DNA of 64,000 nucleotides from Rhodopirellula sp. P2 (GCF_028768465.1 NZ_CP118225.1:2647001-2711000), one strand, 5' to 3'; positions 52,249 to 61,635 are shown, numbered from the stretch's first letter. The notes: generated from the sequence alone by a model not told the origin. Made by a program: numbers and translations.

Positions 52249-54303
52249 ATGACAAGAATCAATACCAACGTTTCGTCGCTCGTTGCACAAAACCGACTGC
52301 AGGCTAGCAACGATGACTTGCAAACGGCATTGACTCGGTTGAGCACGGGGCTGCGAATCAACAGCGGGGCGGACGACCCTGCTGGTTTGATTGCCAGTGA
52401 GGCGTTGCGAAGCGAAGTGACTAGTCTTGGCCGAGCGATCACCAACACTCGTCGTGCCAGCCAAATCATCAGCACCGCCGACAGTGCGTTGGGGCAGGTC
52501 AGCAACCTGCTCAACGACGTTCGCGGTTTGGTGGTGGAAGCAGCCAATAACGGGGCGTTGTCCAAAGAAGAGATTGCGGCCAACCAGTTGCAGATCGACT
52601 CATCCCTGGAAGCGATCAACCGGATTGCACAGACCACGACCTTCCAAGGTCGTAAATTGCTAGATGGTTCGTTGGACTTTGTGTCGACCGCGGGCGGCGT
52701 TGATTCGATTCGTGATATCAATATCGACCAAGCGAACCTAGGAATCACTGGCCAGATCGACGTGGAAGTCGTGGTTCAGTCGGAGGCCACTCAAGCGACA
52801 GTGACGACGGGCGGCTTCAGTGCCGCATCGCAAGCGTCTGCCACTTTCGGCAGTTCCACGACCGCGGATATCAATGGCGAGTCCATTGACATCGTTGGAC
52901 CAGACGGCTTCACCAGTGTCGCCTTCGTGGATGATCCCAACAATTCGAACACGGGCGCGGTGGCTTACAATGACACGACCGGGGTGTTGACCGTCACCGG
53001 CAACTTCACGGGTGACTCATTGAATGTCGGAGAAGCGGACGCCGATGCGAGTGCGGTTGCGATCCAAGGGTTGATCGACGCATTGGATGGGTTCTCTGCT
53101 TCGGGAACTGCGGTTGCTGGAACACAAGCGTTGCCCACCGGAGTCACGGCCGACGTCGCCTTCCAAGTTGATGCCATTGCAGAAGGGTCCGAATTCAACA
53201 ATGTCCAGATCGAGTTTGTCGACTTGAACGATGCGGCGGCCGATGATGCGGCGACCGCCTCGTTTGATGAAGAGCAAAAGATCCTGACAGTCACTTACAA
53301 TTCGCAAGCCGCGACGTCCACCAATCGTGATTACGCTGCGATTGCGACCGCCATTGATGCGGTCCAAGACAGTGAAGGCACGAATCTATTCACCAGCACC
53401 AACAATTCAGGGGCCAACGCATTCGTTGCTCCCGATTCGCCACTGACGACCGGCAACACCGGCGGGGAAGTGCTGTTGGATGACTTGGTGTTCCAGCTCA
53501 ACGGAGCCCAGGGCGCCGAAACGTTCAACTTCGCTGGTGGAACCGGACAAGATCAAATTGCTGCTGCGATCAATTTGGTCAGCGACAGCACCGGGATCTC
53601 CGCCAGCACCGCGACCGGCGCGCTGACGTTCACGTCGACGGACTATGGGTCGGAAGCGTTGATCAACATTGACGTGATCAACGAGGGAGCTTCGGGAACC
53701 TTCGAATCCTCTTTGGCCGTGGCGCGAGCAACGGGACAGGACATCTCGGCCACCGTCAACGGCGTGGAAGCGGACGGGCGTGCAAACACGTTGTCGATCA
53801 ACACTTCTTCTTTGGACTTGGAAGTGACTGTTGACAACGGGAGTTCCGCCAACTTCTCGTTCTCGATCACAGGTGGTGGGGCGCTGTTCCAATTGGGACC
53901 GGACGTCACCAGCAATCAACAAGCTCGGTTGGGCATCGGCAGCTTGAGCACCGGTCAACTTGGTGGTGCGTCGGGCCGTTTGTACGAACTGGGAAGTGGG
54001 CAAGCGAAGAGCTTGACCAACGACGTCAACGGAGCCGCATCGGTCATCGACGAAGTGATCGATAAAGTCACCAGCCTGCGTGGTCGACTCGGTGCATTCC
54101 AAGCCACGAGTTTGGAAAGCAACTTGGTGAGTTTGAACGAGACACTCGCCAACTTGGAAGAAGCCGAGAGTTCGATCCGCGACGCTGACTTTGCACAAGA
54201 GTCAGCCAACTTGACCCGGGCACAGATCCTGGTGCAATCGGGAACGAATGTGCTTTCACTGGCCAACCAGAATCCACAGAACGTGTTGTCCTTGCTCGGT
54301 TAA
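52249..54303 (+). CDS. fliC: Flagellin with large variable central domain
   Basis: This 684-residue filament protein has a conserved N-terminal D0/D1 (MTRINTNVSSLVAQNRLQAS, LQTALTRLSTGLRINSGADD, NTRRASQIISTADSALGQV). The C-terminal D1/D0 is also conserved (ESNLVSLNETLANLEEAESS, SIRDADFAQESANLTRAQIL). Between them lie about 430 residues of Ala/Thr/Ser/Gly-rich, beta-type sequence, longer than in enteric flagellins and probably surface-exposed. Flagellins are exported by the flagellar type III apparatus without cleavage. GGAG lies about 10 bases upstream of the ATG at 52249. A strong terminator follows. Confidence 0.95.
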   Translation: MTRINTNVSSLVAQNRLQASNDDLQTALTRLSTGLRINSGADDPAGLIASEALRSEVTSLGRAITNTRRASQIISTADSALGQVSNLLNDVRGLVVEAANNGALSKEEIAANQLQIDSSLEAINRIAQTTTFQGRKLLDGSLDFVSTAGGVDSIRDINIDQANLGITGQIDVEVVVQSEATQATVTTGGFSAASQASATFGSSTTADINGESIDIVGPDGFTSVAFVDDPNNSNTGAVAYNDTTGVLTVTGNFTGDSLNVGEADADASAVAIQGLIDALDGFSASGTAVAGTQALPTGVTADVAFQVDAIAEGSEFNNVQIEFVDLNDAAADDAATASFDEEQKILTVTYNSQAATSTNRDYAAIATAIDAVQDSEGTNLFTSTNNSGANAFVAPDSPLTTGNTGGEVLLDDLVFQLNGAQGAETFNFAGGTGQDQIAAAINLVSDSTGISASTATGALTFTSTDYGSEALINIDVINEGASGTFESSLAVARATGQDISATVNGVEADGRANTLSINTSSLDLEVTVDNGSSANFSFSITGGGALFQLGPDVTSNQQARLGIGSLSTGQLGGASGRLYELGSGQAKSLTNDVNGAASVIDEVIDKVTSLRGRLGAFQATSLESNLVSLNETLANLEEAESSIRDADFAQESANLTRAQILVQSGTNVLSLANQNPQNVLSLLG

Positions 54304-54338
54304 GCTTCGCTTTTGGCCCAGGCAAACTTTTAAGAACG

Positions 54339-54375
54339 AACGCCACCGGTTCCAAGTCATGGGATCGGTGGCGTT
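54339..54375 (+). terminator. Rho-independent terminator after flagellin
   Basis: AACGCCACCG at 54339-54348 pairs perfectly with CGGTGGCGTT at 54366-54375, followed by GTTTGTTTG. It lies 36 bases after the flagellin stop. Confidence 0.75.
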
Positions 54376-54878
54376 GTTTGTTTGGGGGGGAGCAACGCAC
54401 GTTCAATCCCTGTCGTGGTGGACGAGCCAAGTAGGCCGGATCAAGGAACGATCTGTCGCCGCTCCGCGGCTTTGGATTGAGGTGGGGGCATCCACGACGT
54501 CGGGTTGAAACCCGACGCTGTCGACTGTCACCGCTCCGCGGTTGGTTGGCGAGATCTCCACCGCACAGTCGCGGAGCGACGGCATTGGGCCAGCCTTGGG
54601 TTTCAACCCAAGGTCCGGCCGTGATCACCACACACACAAGTCGCGGAGCGACGACAGTTGGCAATGAGTTCGGATTGATCTGTCGCCGCTCCGCGGCTTT
54701 GGATTGAGGTGGGGGCATCCGCGACGTCGGGTTGAAACCCGACGCTGTCGACTGTCACCGCTCCGCGGTTGTTCGATCAAGCGGACACTGTTTCGGGAAA
54801 CGTCATTGTTCCTATGCACAACCGGACGAACGCCCAACCGGCTCACATGGTTCTGCCCAATCATCCCTGCCAACTTGC
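54376..54878. repeat. Intergenic hairpin repeats, two copies, plus dispersed element copy 2
   Basis: A segment of about 95 bp, from CTGTCGCCGCTCCGCGG through the hairpin GTCGGGTT/AACCCGAC to TGTCACCGCTCCGCGGTTG, occurs at about 54451-54545 and 54680-54774. Between the copies is a hairpin CCTTGGGTT/AACCCAAGG (about 54594-54613). The palindromes ACCGCTCCGCGGT and GTCGCGGAGCGAC are the same as those of the array at 24894-27478. The region 54803-54885 matches the element at 43675-43757. No gene is supported. Confidence 0.85.
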
Positions 54879-55304
54879 TCAGATGTAGAACATCGGTGCG
54901 GCCACGTCTTGGCATTCTCGGACGACGTCGCCCAAGCGGACGCGAGCCAGGCGTGCTCGGGATTCTTCTGAGGCTTCGTTCCATCGTCGTTGCAGGGCGC
55001 GCTGAGCGTCTGACATGGGTTGGTCACCCCGGTCAGTGGATTCCGTGCACCCGATTGCCTCGGCAATGTCCAGCAACGTGATCGAATCAGGGTCAACGGC
55101 CAAGACATAGCCACCCTGAGCACCACGCACGGCGCGGACCCAACCAGTGGACTTCAGCGTGCGCAAAATCTGAACCAGATAAGGTCCAGGAATATCGTGA
55201 CGCGAGGTGATCTCGGACGTACGGACCGGTTGCCCGTCGTTGCTGTGCATGGCCAGATCCATCATCGCTAAGCAGGCGTAATGAACGGCAGCGTTGATCA
55301 CCAT
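54879..55304 (-). CDS. Rrf2-family transcriptional regulator
   Basis: This 141-residue protein carries the Rrf2 winged helix: NAAVHYACLAMMDLAMHSND, EITSRHDIPGPYLVQILRTL, then GWVRAVRGAQGGYVLAVDPD and ITLLDIAEAIG. The three clustered Cys of IscR are absent (only one Cys, in IGCTES), so Fe-S sensing is unlikely. A CymR-like role in sulfur control is more plausible, since it lies 36 bp downstream of a cysH gene on the same strand. Confidence 0.88.
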   Translation of the reverse strand: MVINAAVHYACLAMMDLAMHSNDGQPVRTSEITSRHDIPGPYLVQILRTLKSTGWVRAVRGAQGGYVLAVDPDSITLLDIAEAIGCTESTDRGDQPMSDAQRALQRRWNEASEESRARLARVRLGDVVRECQDVAAPMFYI

Positions 55305-55340
55305 CGCAAAATTCTCCGAGCAGGGGGCAACCGATCTAGT

Positions 55341-56258
55341 TCAATCCGCAGTGTGCAGTCCGCATTCCGTCTTTTGGAATCCAGTCCACCGACCGGCACG
55401 CTCGTCTTCGCCAATTTGGACGGGGCGCGTGCAGGCTTGGCATCCAATGCTCGGGTAACCCTGATCGTGCAACGGGTTGTAAGGAATGCTCTCTTTGGTA
55501 ATCAGCGACCAAACATCCTTCTTGGTCCAGTTCGCCAGCGGGCTGATTTTCACCAGTTGGAACTTCTTGTCCCAGCCCACGATGGGAGCCTTGGCTCGAT
55601 CTTCGCTTTGGTCGCGACGGATCGCGCTGGCCCAGGCGTGCCAACCACTGGCCGCCCGATGCAGGACTCTCAGTTTGCGTTCAAAGCAGCAGCGGTTGGG
55701 ATCGGTTTTGTAGAGTGGTCCGCCGTGCAGAGCTTCGAACTCCTCGACCGTTGTGTCGGGGTATTTGTACTGGACTTCCATCCCATAACGTTGCTTCACC
55801 GTTTCGCGAAGATCGAGCGTTTCTTGGAACTGGTAGCCGGTTTCCAAATTGAAAATCGGAGTGTCCGGGGCGATGGTCGCCAGCATGTGAATGATCGTCA
55901 TGCCCTCGGGACCGAAGGCGGTCGCCATCGTGAATTTGGGAGCGAATCGATCCGCGGCCCACTTCAAGATTTCCTGTGGCGTCGCCGATTCCAGTGACTC
56001 ACTGTCTCGTTTCAGTTCCGCCAAAAACTCGTCGGTGGGATTCAGGGGCGGATCGGCTGCCAAGGCGCCCCGTTTCATCGGGATGCCCTGAGCATCGACG
56101 TCAGGGCCCGCGGCAGCAGCGTTGTGAGCGATTTCAGCGGGCGTCAGCACGCGCAGAGAGGGTTTGGGCACTGACTCATCCGAGGCAGGGGGAGATTCGA
56201 ATTCAGAGGGGACATCGGTGGGGTTCACCACGGCTGTCTCGTTCAGGCGAATGGGCAT
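55341..56258 (-). CDS. cysH: Assimilatory APS/PAPS reductase (APS-type, Fe-S)
   Basis: This 305-residue enzyme reduces activated sulfate to sulfite. An N-terminal extension of about 85 residues precedes the core. Substrate-binding elements include TAFGPEGMTIIHML and ETGYQFQETLDLRE. The two Cys pairs, CCFERKLRVL and GCQACTRP, mark the [4Fe-4S]-binding APS-type rather than the E. coli PAPS-type. The catalytic Cys is in the C-terminal KTECGLH. It is transcribed before the Rrf2 regulator, from a region that may hold an operator (56322-56346). Confidence 0.93.
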   Translation of the reverse strand: MPIRLNETAVVNPTDVPSEFESPPASDESVPKPSLRVLTPAEIAHNAAAAGPDVDAQGIPMKRGALAADPPLNPTDEFLAELKRDSESLESATPQEILKWAADRFAPKFTMATAFGPEGMTIIHMLATIAPDTPIFNLETGYQFQETLDLRETVKQRYGMEVQYKYPDTTVEEFEALHGGPLYKTDPNRCCFERKLRVLHRAASGWHAWASAIRRDQSEDRAKAPIVGWDKKFQLVKISPLANWTKKDVWSLITKESIPYNPLHDQGYPSIGCQACTRPVQIGEDERAGRWTGFQKTECGLHTAD

Positions 56259-56321
56259 TGCGACTCATCTCCAGACCGCCGAAAAAGCCGTCTGAATGAC
56301 TTTGGAATTGTGAAACCTTAC

Positions 56322-56346
56322 AAACATGATCTGAATGGTCAAGTAT
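56322..56346 (-). promoter_or_regulatory. Possible Rrf2/IscR-type operator upstream of cysH
   Basis: Read on the minus strand, ATACTTGAC followed 7 bases later by ATCATGTTT resembles the IscR type-1 site: the left half matches ATASYYGAC at all nine positions, and the right half matches GTCRRSTAT at six of nine. TTGACC within it could also serve as a -35 box. The adjacent Rrf2 gene makes this plausible, but the match was made by eye. Confidence 0.3.
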
Positions 56347-56408
56347 CCCCATCGGCCGCCAGCGGGATCCGCTTGAGTCGATCGAAGTGGATCCCCGCGA
56401 GTTTGACG

Positions 56409-56414
56409 TATAAT
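56409..56414 (+). promoter_or_regulatory. Putative -10 box upstream of the secreted hypothetical
   Basis: A perfect TATAAT lies 46 bases upstream of the ATG at 56461. No good -35 hexamer was seen 16-18 bases upstream. Confidence 0.35.
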
Positions 56415-56460
56415 TGGGGTGCGACACTCCCTTTCGCCGTCTGAGCCAAGGAACTGGAAC

Positions 56461-57720
56461 ATGCACGTTTTCTCTCACGCCACTCTGATATGTCGGTCCA
56501 TTTCCCGTCGGAAGACGCGAATCATGGGGAGAATGGTGTGTGCGATGGGGCTGGCGGGCATCCCGATGGCGAGCACAATGGCGGACACACTGCTGCTGAG
56601 CACCGGTGGGCAATTGACCGGCAAAGTTCGCGAAGTGGAGGGTAAGAAAACGCCCTATGTCTTGGTGCAGGTCGATTCGGAGCTCTCCGTCGCGATCGCG
56701 AAAGCGAATTCACGGATGATCGTCGGCGAGGAAAAGCTGAGCGAATACCGTCGCCGTGTCGCGGAAGCTGGCCAAGACGGGCAGGCCCATTACGAGTTGG
56801 CGACATGGTGCAAGCAAAACAACCTGTTGCAGCAACGTCAGTATCACTTGATGCGCACGATTGATTTGTTGCCCGATCATCCCAATGCCCGGGCGGCGCT
56901 GGGGTACACGCAGCGTGATGGCAAGTGGATTCTGACCGAAGTCTGGCGGCGCAACCAAGGGTTGGTGAAAGACCGCAAGGGGCAGTGGGTTCTGCCCGAG
57001 GTCCTGGCCTGGCGAAAAAACGCGGATGTGAACGACAAAACGGCCAAGCATTGGATCAAGACAATCAAGCAACTGTTGTCGAAGGTTCTTCGTGGCGATG
57101 CCGAAGCGATGGCAGAGATGGAGGCGATCGAGGATCCGTTGGCCTCGCAAGCGATTGCAAAGGAGTTGATTGATTCTCAGAAACGCGGGGCGAGTTGGCG
57201 TCCCGTGCGGATGGTGTGGCTCAAGAAACTGATGCAGTTCCGGACCGGTGTGGCGGTGGAAGCGATCGTCAAAACAGGGTTGTTGGAACCGGACGATGTG
57301 CTTCGTGAAGAAGCGTTGCGGTGGTTGCAATCCAATGAGACCGGTTCTGCCATGGCGACGTACATGCCTTGGCTGAAGAGCAACAACCCGCAGCAGGTCA
57401 AAGCGGCAGCCCGAGCGCTTTCGTTCTTTCCTAATTCAGAAGCCGCGTTTGCGTACATCAATGCTTTGATCACCATCGAAGAACGAACGCAGCAGGTCGG
57501 TGGCGGCTCGCGAGCCGGTTTCGATAACCAGGGAGGCGGCGGGTTCTCGCAGGGCAGCAAGCAGGTGGTCGTCAAGACGCCGCATCGGCATCCCGAGGTG
57601 TTGCAGTTGCTCCGATCGATCGCACCCGGCGTCGACTTTGGCTATGACAAATCCGCCTGGAAGAAGTACTTCGCTGAGTTGCGGTCGCCACCACGTTCCG
57701 ATTTGCGACGCGACAGTTAA
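56461..57720 (+). CDS. Secreted hypothetical protein with TPR- and HEAT-like helical region
   Basis: This 419-residue protein starts MHVFSHATLICRS with a hydrophobic segment ending near MADTL (about 42), suggesting export. The following LLLSTGGQLTGKVREVEGKK resembles the small beta domain seen in planctomycete secreted proteins. A helical part follows (YELATWCKQNNLLQQRQYHL, LPDHPNARAALGYTQRDGKW), TPR-like, with HEAT-like repeats from about 230. AAGGA lies 8 bases upstream of the ATG. I cannot name the family. Confidence 0.65.
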   Translation: MHVFSHATLICRSISRRKTRIMGRMVCAMGLAGIPMASTMADTLLLSTGGQLTGKVREVEGKKTPYVLVQVDSELSVAIAKANSRMIVGEEKLSEYRRRVAEAGQDGQAHYELATWCKQNNLLQQRQYHLMRTIDLLPDHPNARAALGYTQRDGKWILTEVWRRNQGLVKDRKGQWVLPEVLAWRKNADVNDKTAKHWIKTIKQLLSKVLRGDAEAMAEMEAIEDPLASQAIAKELIDSQKRGASWRPVRMVWLKKLMQFRTGVAVEAIVKTGLLEPDDVLREEALRWLQSNETGSAMATYMPWLKSNNPQQVKAAARALSFFPNSEAAFAYINALITIEERTQQVGGGSRAGFDNQGGGGFSQGSKQVVVKTPHRHPEVLQLLRSIAPGVDFGYDKSAWKKYFAELRSPPRSDLRRDS

Positions 57721-57750
57721 GCACGAGGCAATCAGGGCAGGATCAACAAA

Positions 57751-57782
57751 AACGCCTTGGAGAGCAGGCTCACCAAGGCGTT
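57751..57782. terminator. Bidirectional terminator hairpin
   Basis: AACGCCTTGG at 57751-57760 pairs perfectly with CCAAGGCGTT at 57773-57782. It is preceded by A-residues and followed by CGTTTTTC. It separates the converging secreted hypothetical and Gfo/Idh/MocA genes. Confidence 0.8.
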
Positions 57783-57839
57783 CGTTTTTCAGTCGGTCAG
57801 TGCCAATTGGCAGCGGGCCCAATCATAAAGCGGGCTCAA

Positions 57840-59306
57840 TCAGGCAACGGGTTTGACTTCGTAACCAGGTCGGTATTCGCGACGCAGGAACGGGTTGGCG
57901 ACGTCGGCGTTTTCGCCCACAAATTGTTCCGTCTTGGAATCGTGCGTGAGCATCGGGCCGGACTTCAGTTCCGACATGTCGGCGCCGTATCGTTTCAGCG
58001 ATTCGTGCATGTCATCGAGCACGGCCGACCAAGCGGGCAATTCCGAAGCGGAACGAACCTGTTCGTCGTTGTAAGTGCCAGCACAACGCATGGCGACATT
58101 GGCCAAGTTGCACCAACCGGTGCTGTAGTGACCGTTTTCGATCGGGGCGGCCAGGGAGTCGGCTTTGCGACTCTTCACTGCTTCGACAAAGTTGCTGACG
58201 TGAGCCGGCACGGTGCTGACATTGGCTTTGAAGCTGCGGATGGTTTTGCCATCCAAGTCGACGGCTTTGCCGGTGCCGCGTTGGCCAAGGTAGTAGCCAC
58301 CTTCGCAAACGATGACATAGCCGCTGCCTGGTCCGGTCATGGGTTTGCCGCCGGGGACTTTCCAGCTGCCTTTTTCGCCCGGTTTGATCGACATGTTGCT
58401 CAACGCGATCACAGTCGGGAAGAGTTCGGTTTCGAACAGAGCGAAGTGCGCGTTGGGAGTTTGCCCCGCATCGTTCCAAGCCATGCGTCCGCCAGCGGCG
58501 ATCATCTTGGATGGTGTTGAAACCTGGTCTTGGTAAGCGACGTTGCGAATGTCGTCCAAGATGTGGACACCCCAGTTGCCCATTTCACCGCTGCCGGTGT
58601 TCCAGTCCCAGTGCCAATCGTAGTGGAGGCTGTTCCGCATGATGGGTTGGTCCTGAGCAGGGCCAAGCCACAAGTCGTAGTTGACTTCTTTGGGGATCTC
58701 GAGTGGTGTGTCGCGTTTGCCAATGGGGCCGCGAACTCCGAGCCGGTTGGCTTGGACGTATTTGATATCGCCGAGCCCTTTGTCGTTGTGCAGGAACTGG
58801 CGAGCTTCCATTTGGATGGGATCGCTGCGCTGCTGGGTTCCCAGTTGAACGATGGCGCCGGACTTCTTGGCGGCTTCGACGACTTGGCGACCTTCCCACT
58901 GCGAGTGCGACAAGGGCTTTTCGACGTAGACGTCCTTGCCAGCATCGATGGCCCAGATGGCGGCCAGGCAGTGCCAGTGGTTGCAGGTCGTGATGACAAC
59001 GGCGTCCACGTCGTCGAGGTCCAAGACTTCACGCAGATCGGTGTAAGGTTTTGCACCGAATTTGCCGGCCAATGAAGCCGCGCGATTCTCATCGGGGTCC
59101 GCAACCGCGACCAACTTGGCACCGCTGACACCGTGGACGGTGCGAGCCAGTTCACCGCCACGTCCACCGGCACCCAGAACGGCAATGCGAACTTCTTCGT
59201 TCGCAGCGGCACGCAGAGGACTGCTGAGGGCGACGGTGCCGACTCCTGCTGCCATACCGGCTAGAAATTGACGCCTGCCGAAATTTGAAGTCGAGACTTC
59301 ACGCAT
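57840..59306 (-). CDS. Tat-exported Gfo/Idh/MocA-family oxidoreductase
   Basis: This 488-residue protein has a twin-arginine signal (FGRRQFLAGMAAGVGTVALS, about 9-28) followed by the NAD(P)-binding VRIAVLGAGGRGGELARTV. VDAVVITTCNHWHCLAAIWA, the catalytic EKPLSHSQWEGRQV and WDWNTGSGEMGNWGVHILDD follow. The GGN...H positions and the E-K-P motif fit this family, which oxidises or reduces sugars and inositols. Export by Tat is typical of planctomycete members. AGGA lies 8 bases before the ATG at 59306. The sugar substrate is unknown. Confidence 0.92.
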   Translation of the reverse strand: MREVSTSNFGRRQFLAGMAAGVGTVALSSPLRAAANEEVRIAVLGAGGRGGELARTVHGVSGAKLVAVADPDENRAASLAGKFGAKPYTDLREVLDLDDVDAVVITTCNHWHCLAAIWAIDAGKDVYVEKPLSHSQWEGRQVVEAAKKSGAIVQLGTQQRSDPIQMEARQFLHNDKGLGDIKYVQANRLGVRGPIGKRDTPLEIPKEVNYDLWLGPAQDQPIMRNSLHYDWHWDWNTGSGEMGNWGVHILDDIRNVAYQDQVSTPSKMIAAGGRMAWNDAGQTPNAHFALFETELFPTVIALSNMSIKPGEKGSWKVPGGKPMTGPGSGYVIVCEGGYYLGQRGTGKAVDLDGKTIRSFKANVSTVPAHVSNFVEAVKSRKADSLAAPIENGHYSTGWCNLANVAMRCAGTYNDEQVRSASELPAWSAVLDDMHESLKRYGADMSELKSGPMLTHDSKTEQFVGENADVANPFLRREYRPGYEVKPVA

Positions 59307-59443
59307 GTTGTTGATCCTATGAAGTTGAAAGACGGGGGATCCGTTGGATTTCTTTCCTTCCAGGGTACCGATGCCGTTAAGGAAAGGCAAAGCACCCCAG
59401 AGGCTTTGGTAGCGGGAGACCATGTCCCCCACGCCAAAGTATC

Positions 59444-60775
59444 TTATTCGTGCCGGAGGGCTTCGATGGGATTCATCCGAGCGGCGCGAATCGCGGGATA
59501 CAAGCCGCTGACCAAACCCACCAGGACAGCGATGATCACCGCCAAAGGAATGGTTTCGTAAACGATCGCAGGTTGTGAATCGCGAATGGCACTGGGCAGG
59601 GCAGCGAACTGTTCGGGGAACCCTCTGGCAACCAATCCCATGAACAAGCGGTACATCGGTGGGCCGGCAAAGCCCAATAAAATTCCCAGAAAGGCCCCTG
59701 CGAAGCTGAGGACAATGGTTTCGACCAAAAATTGTCGGACGATGTCGGCTCGTTTTGCACCCAGGGCACGTCGAATCCCGATCTCTCGCGTCCGTTCGGT
59801 GACGCTGGCCAGCATGATGTTCATGATGCCGATCCCGCCCACCAGCAGTGAAATGCAGGCGATCAAGATCCCAATGCCCAGGAACATCAATCGCAAGTTG
59901 CGGGCTTGTTCGAGCAGTTCCAGCGGGACCACGACAGCGATGTCCCCGACTTCGGCGTGTTTCGGGGCCAAGATGTTTTGGATCACAGCGGCGGTGGTTC
60001 GGACTTGCGAGACCTTTTCCACCTGCAGTGTGATTTGGTTGAGCTCCATCATTTCGATTTGAAACTGGCCGCTTCGGCGTGTCACGATTGTGTCACCGAT
60101 GCGTTTTTGCATCGTCTGCATCGGGATGTAGACATCCTTGGAGAAGTCCTGCGAATCCAAGGATCCACCGATGGCGGCGGATGGGTTGCGAGCTTCCAGG
60201 ACGCCCACAACGCGGTAGAAATCCGTGTGCTCGGGGATGTAGATTCGTTTGCCGATCGGTTCTTCATAAGGGAACAAACGTTCGACAACGCCGGTCGCGA
60301 TGACACAGACATTTTGGTTGTTGATTCCATCGGCGTCGGTCAGGAACCGTCCGCCACGTTCGCGAATCTTGAGTTGGTTGACGGTGGCGTAGCCGGGCGT
60401 GCTGCCGACCAAACGTCCATCACACAATTTGTCGCGATAAGTGAATTGGCGACGGATCTCACGAATCGGCACTGCCTTTTGAATCGTTGGCAGAGTCGAG
60501 ATGATTTGGTCGAGTTCGGAACGCAACAGCCCGTATTTCGAGGCGGAGCTTTCCGCGAGCTTTTCTTCCGGTGGTTTGACCGTGCGGACGATGATCGTCG
60601 TGGCACCGAGTGATTCAATTTGCTTCTGAACTTGGTCGCTGGCGCCTTGGCTGATCGCGGTCAGCACGATCACGGCCCACACACCGATCAGGATGCCTAG
60701 CATCGTCAGTCCGGTGCGCAGCGGGTGCAGGGTCAGGCTTTTGACGCCGAGCGAAAAGGTACGGAGCCACATCAT
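59444..60775 (-). CDS. MacB-like ABC transporter permease
   Basis: This 443-residue permease has an N-terminal helix (about 20-42, LTMLGILIGVWAVIVLTAIS), a large periplasmic domain, and a C-terminal FtsX triplet (about 295-320, 345-370 and 405-425). The cytoplasmic VTERTREIGIRRALGAKRAD is the FtsX signature. MacB proteins drive mechanotransmission to periplasmic adaptors. The start overlaps the upstream ATPase gene by four bases. Confidence 0.92.
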   Translation of the reverse strand: MMWLRTFSLGVKSLTLHPLRTGLTMLGILIGVWAVIVLTAISQGASDQVQKQIESLGATTIIVRTVKPPEEKLAESSASKYGLLRSELDQIISTLPTIQKAVPIREIRRQFTYRDKLCDGRLVGSTPGYATVNQLKIRERGGRFLTDADGINNQNVCVIATGVVERLFPYEEPIGKRIYIPEHTDFYRVVGVLEARNPSAAIGGSLDSQDFSKDVYIPMQTMQKRIGDTIVTRRSGQFQIEMMELNQITLQVEKVSQVRTTAAVIQNILAPKHAEVGDIAVVVPLELLEQARNLRLMFLGIGILIACISLLVGGIGIMNIMLASVTERTREIGIRRALGAKRADIVRQFLVETIVLSFAGAFLGILLGFAGPPMYRLFMGLVARGFPEQFAALPSAIRDSQPAIVYETIPLAVIIAVLVGLVSGLYPAIRAARMNPIEALRHE

Positions 60776-61635
60776 GATTCGAGCCCTTGTTTCGCAAGGA
60801 TGGCTTGGGCAGCGGAACGCTGTGCTTCACGAGCTTGTTGGCGTTGTGATTCGGGAACCAATTCATCGCTGTGCAACATGCCGTCCTTGAGTCGCACCAC
60901 TCGTTTGGCGCGGTCCGCCACATCGTCTTCGTGAGTCACCAGAATGATGGTTCGGCCTTCGCTGTTGAGCACATCGAAGAGCGTCAGGATTTCTTCGGTG
61001 GTGACCGAATCCAGGTTTCCTGTCGGTTCGTCCGCGAGGATGAAGAACGGGTCGTTGACCAACGAGCGAGCGATCGCGACGCGTTGTTGTTGTCCACCAG
61101 AAAGTTGATTGGGGCGGTGATCCAGGCGGTCGCCCAGGCCCACGCGTCCAGCCAATTCGACCACGTGCTGGTGCTGTTCCGGGCCAAGTTTGCCTTGGTA
61201 GTACAGCGGCACCTGGATGTTTTCAACGACGCTGAGTTGTTGAATCAGGTTGTAAGACTGAAAGACAAATCCGATGCGGCGACTGCGGATATCAGCCAAC
61301 TCGTCATCGGTCATGGTGCCGATGTCGTCGTCGCCCAGCATCAAGTGGCCTGAGGTCGGTTGGTCCAAGCATCCCAGCAAATTCAAGAGCGTGCTTTTGC
61401 CGCTTCCGGATGGACCCATGATGGCCACAAAGTCACCCTCAGGGACATCAAAGGACACACCGCGAAGTGCTCGCACGGTCTCGCTCTTGAGAACGTATTC
61501 CTTCGTCAGTTTCTTGATGCTGGTCGCGAGACGCTTTCCGTTTGCGCCCGATTCGGATTCTTTGTTTGATGCCAAGGCTGTGCCGCTCGAAGATGCAACC
61601 GATGTCTGAGAGTCATAGGCGTTGGGGACGCTCAT
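60772..61635 (-). CDS. MacB-like ABC transporter ATP-binding protein
   Basis: This 287-residue ATPase has Walker [12 protein letters not shown], a Q-loop ([18 protein letters not shown]), the ABC signature [15 protein letters not shown] and Walker [13 protein letters not shown]. LolD/MacB-type proteins have just this organisation. A Ser-rich N-terminal extension of about 35 residues precedes the domain. It overlaps the upstream adaptor gene (ATGA) and the downstream permease gene. Confidence 0.95.
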   Translation of the reverse strand: MSVPNAYDSQTSVASSSGTALASNKESESGANGKRLATSIKKLTKEYVLKSETVRALRGVSFDVPEGDFVAIMGPSGSGKSTLLNLLGCLDQPTSGHLMLGDDDIGTMTDDELADIRSRRIGFVFQSYNLIQQLSVVENIQVPLYYQGKLGPEQHQHVVELAGRVGLGDRLDHRPNQLSGGQQQRVAIARSLVNDPFFILADEPTGNLDSVTTEEILTLFDVLNSEGRTIILVTHEDDVADRAKRVVRLKDGMLHSDELVPESQRQQAREAQRSAAQAILAKQGLES

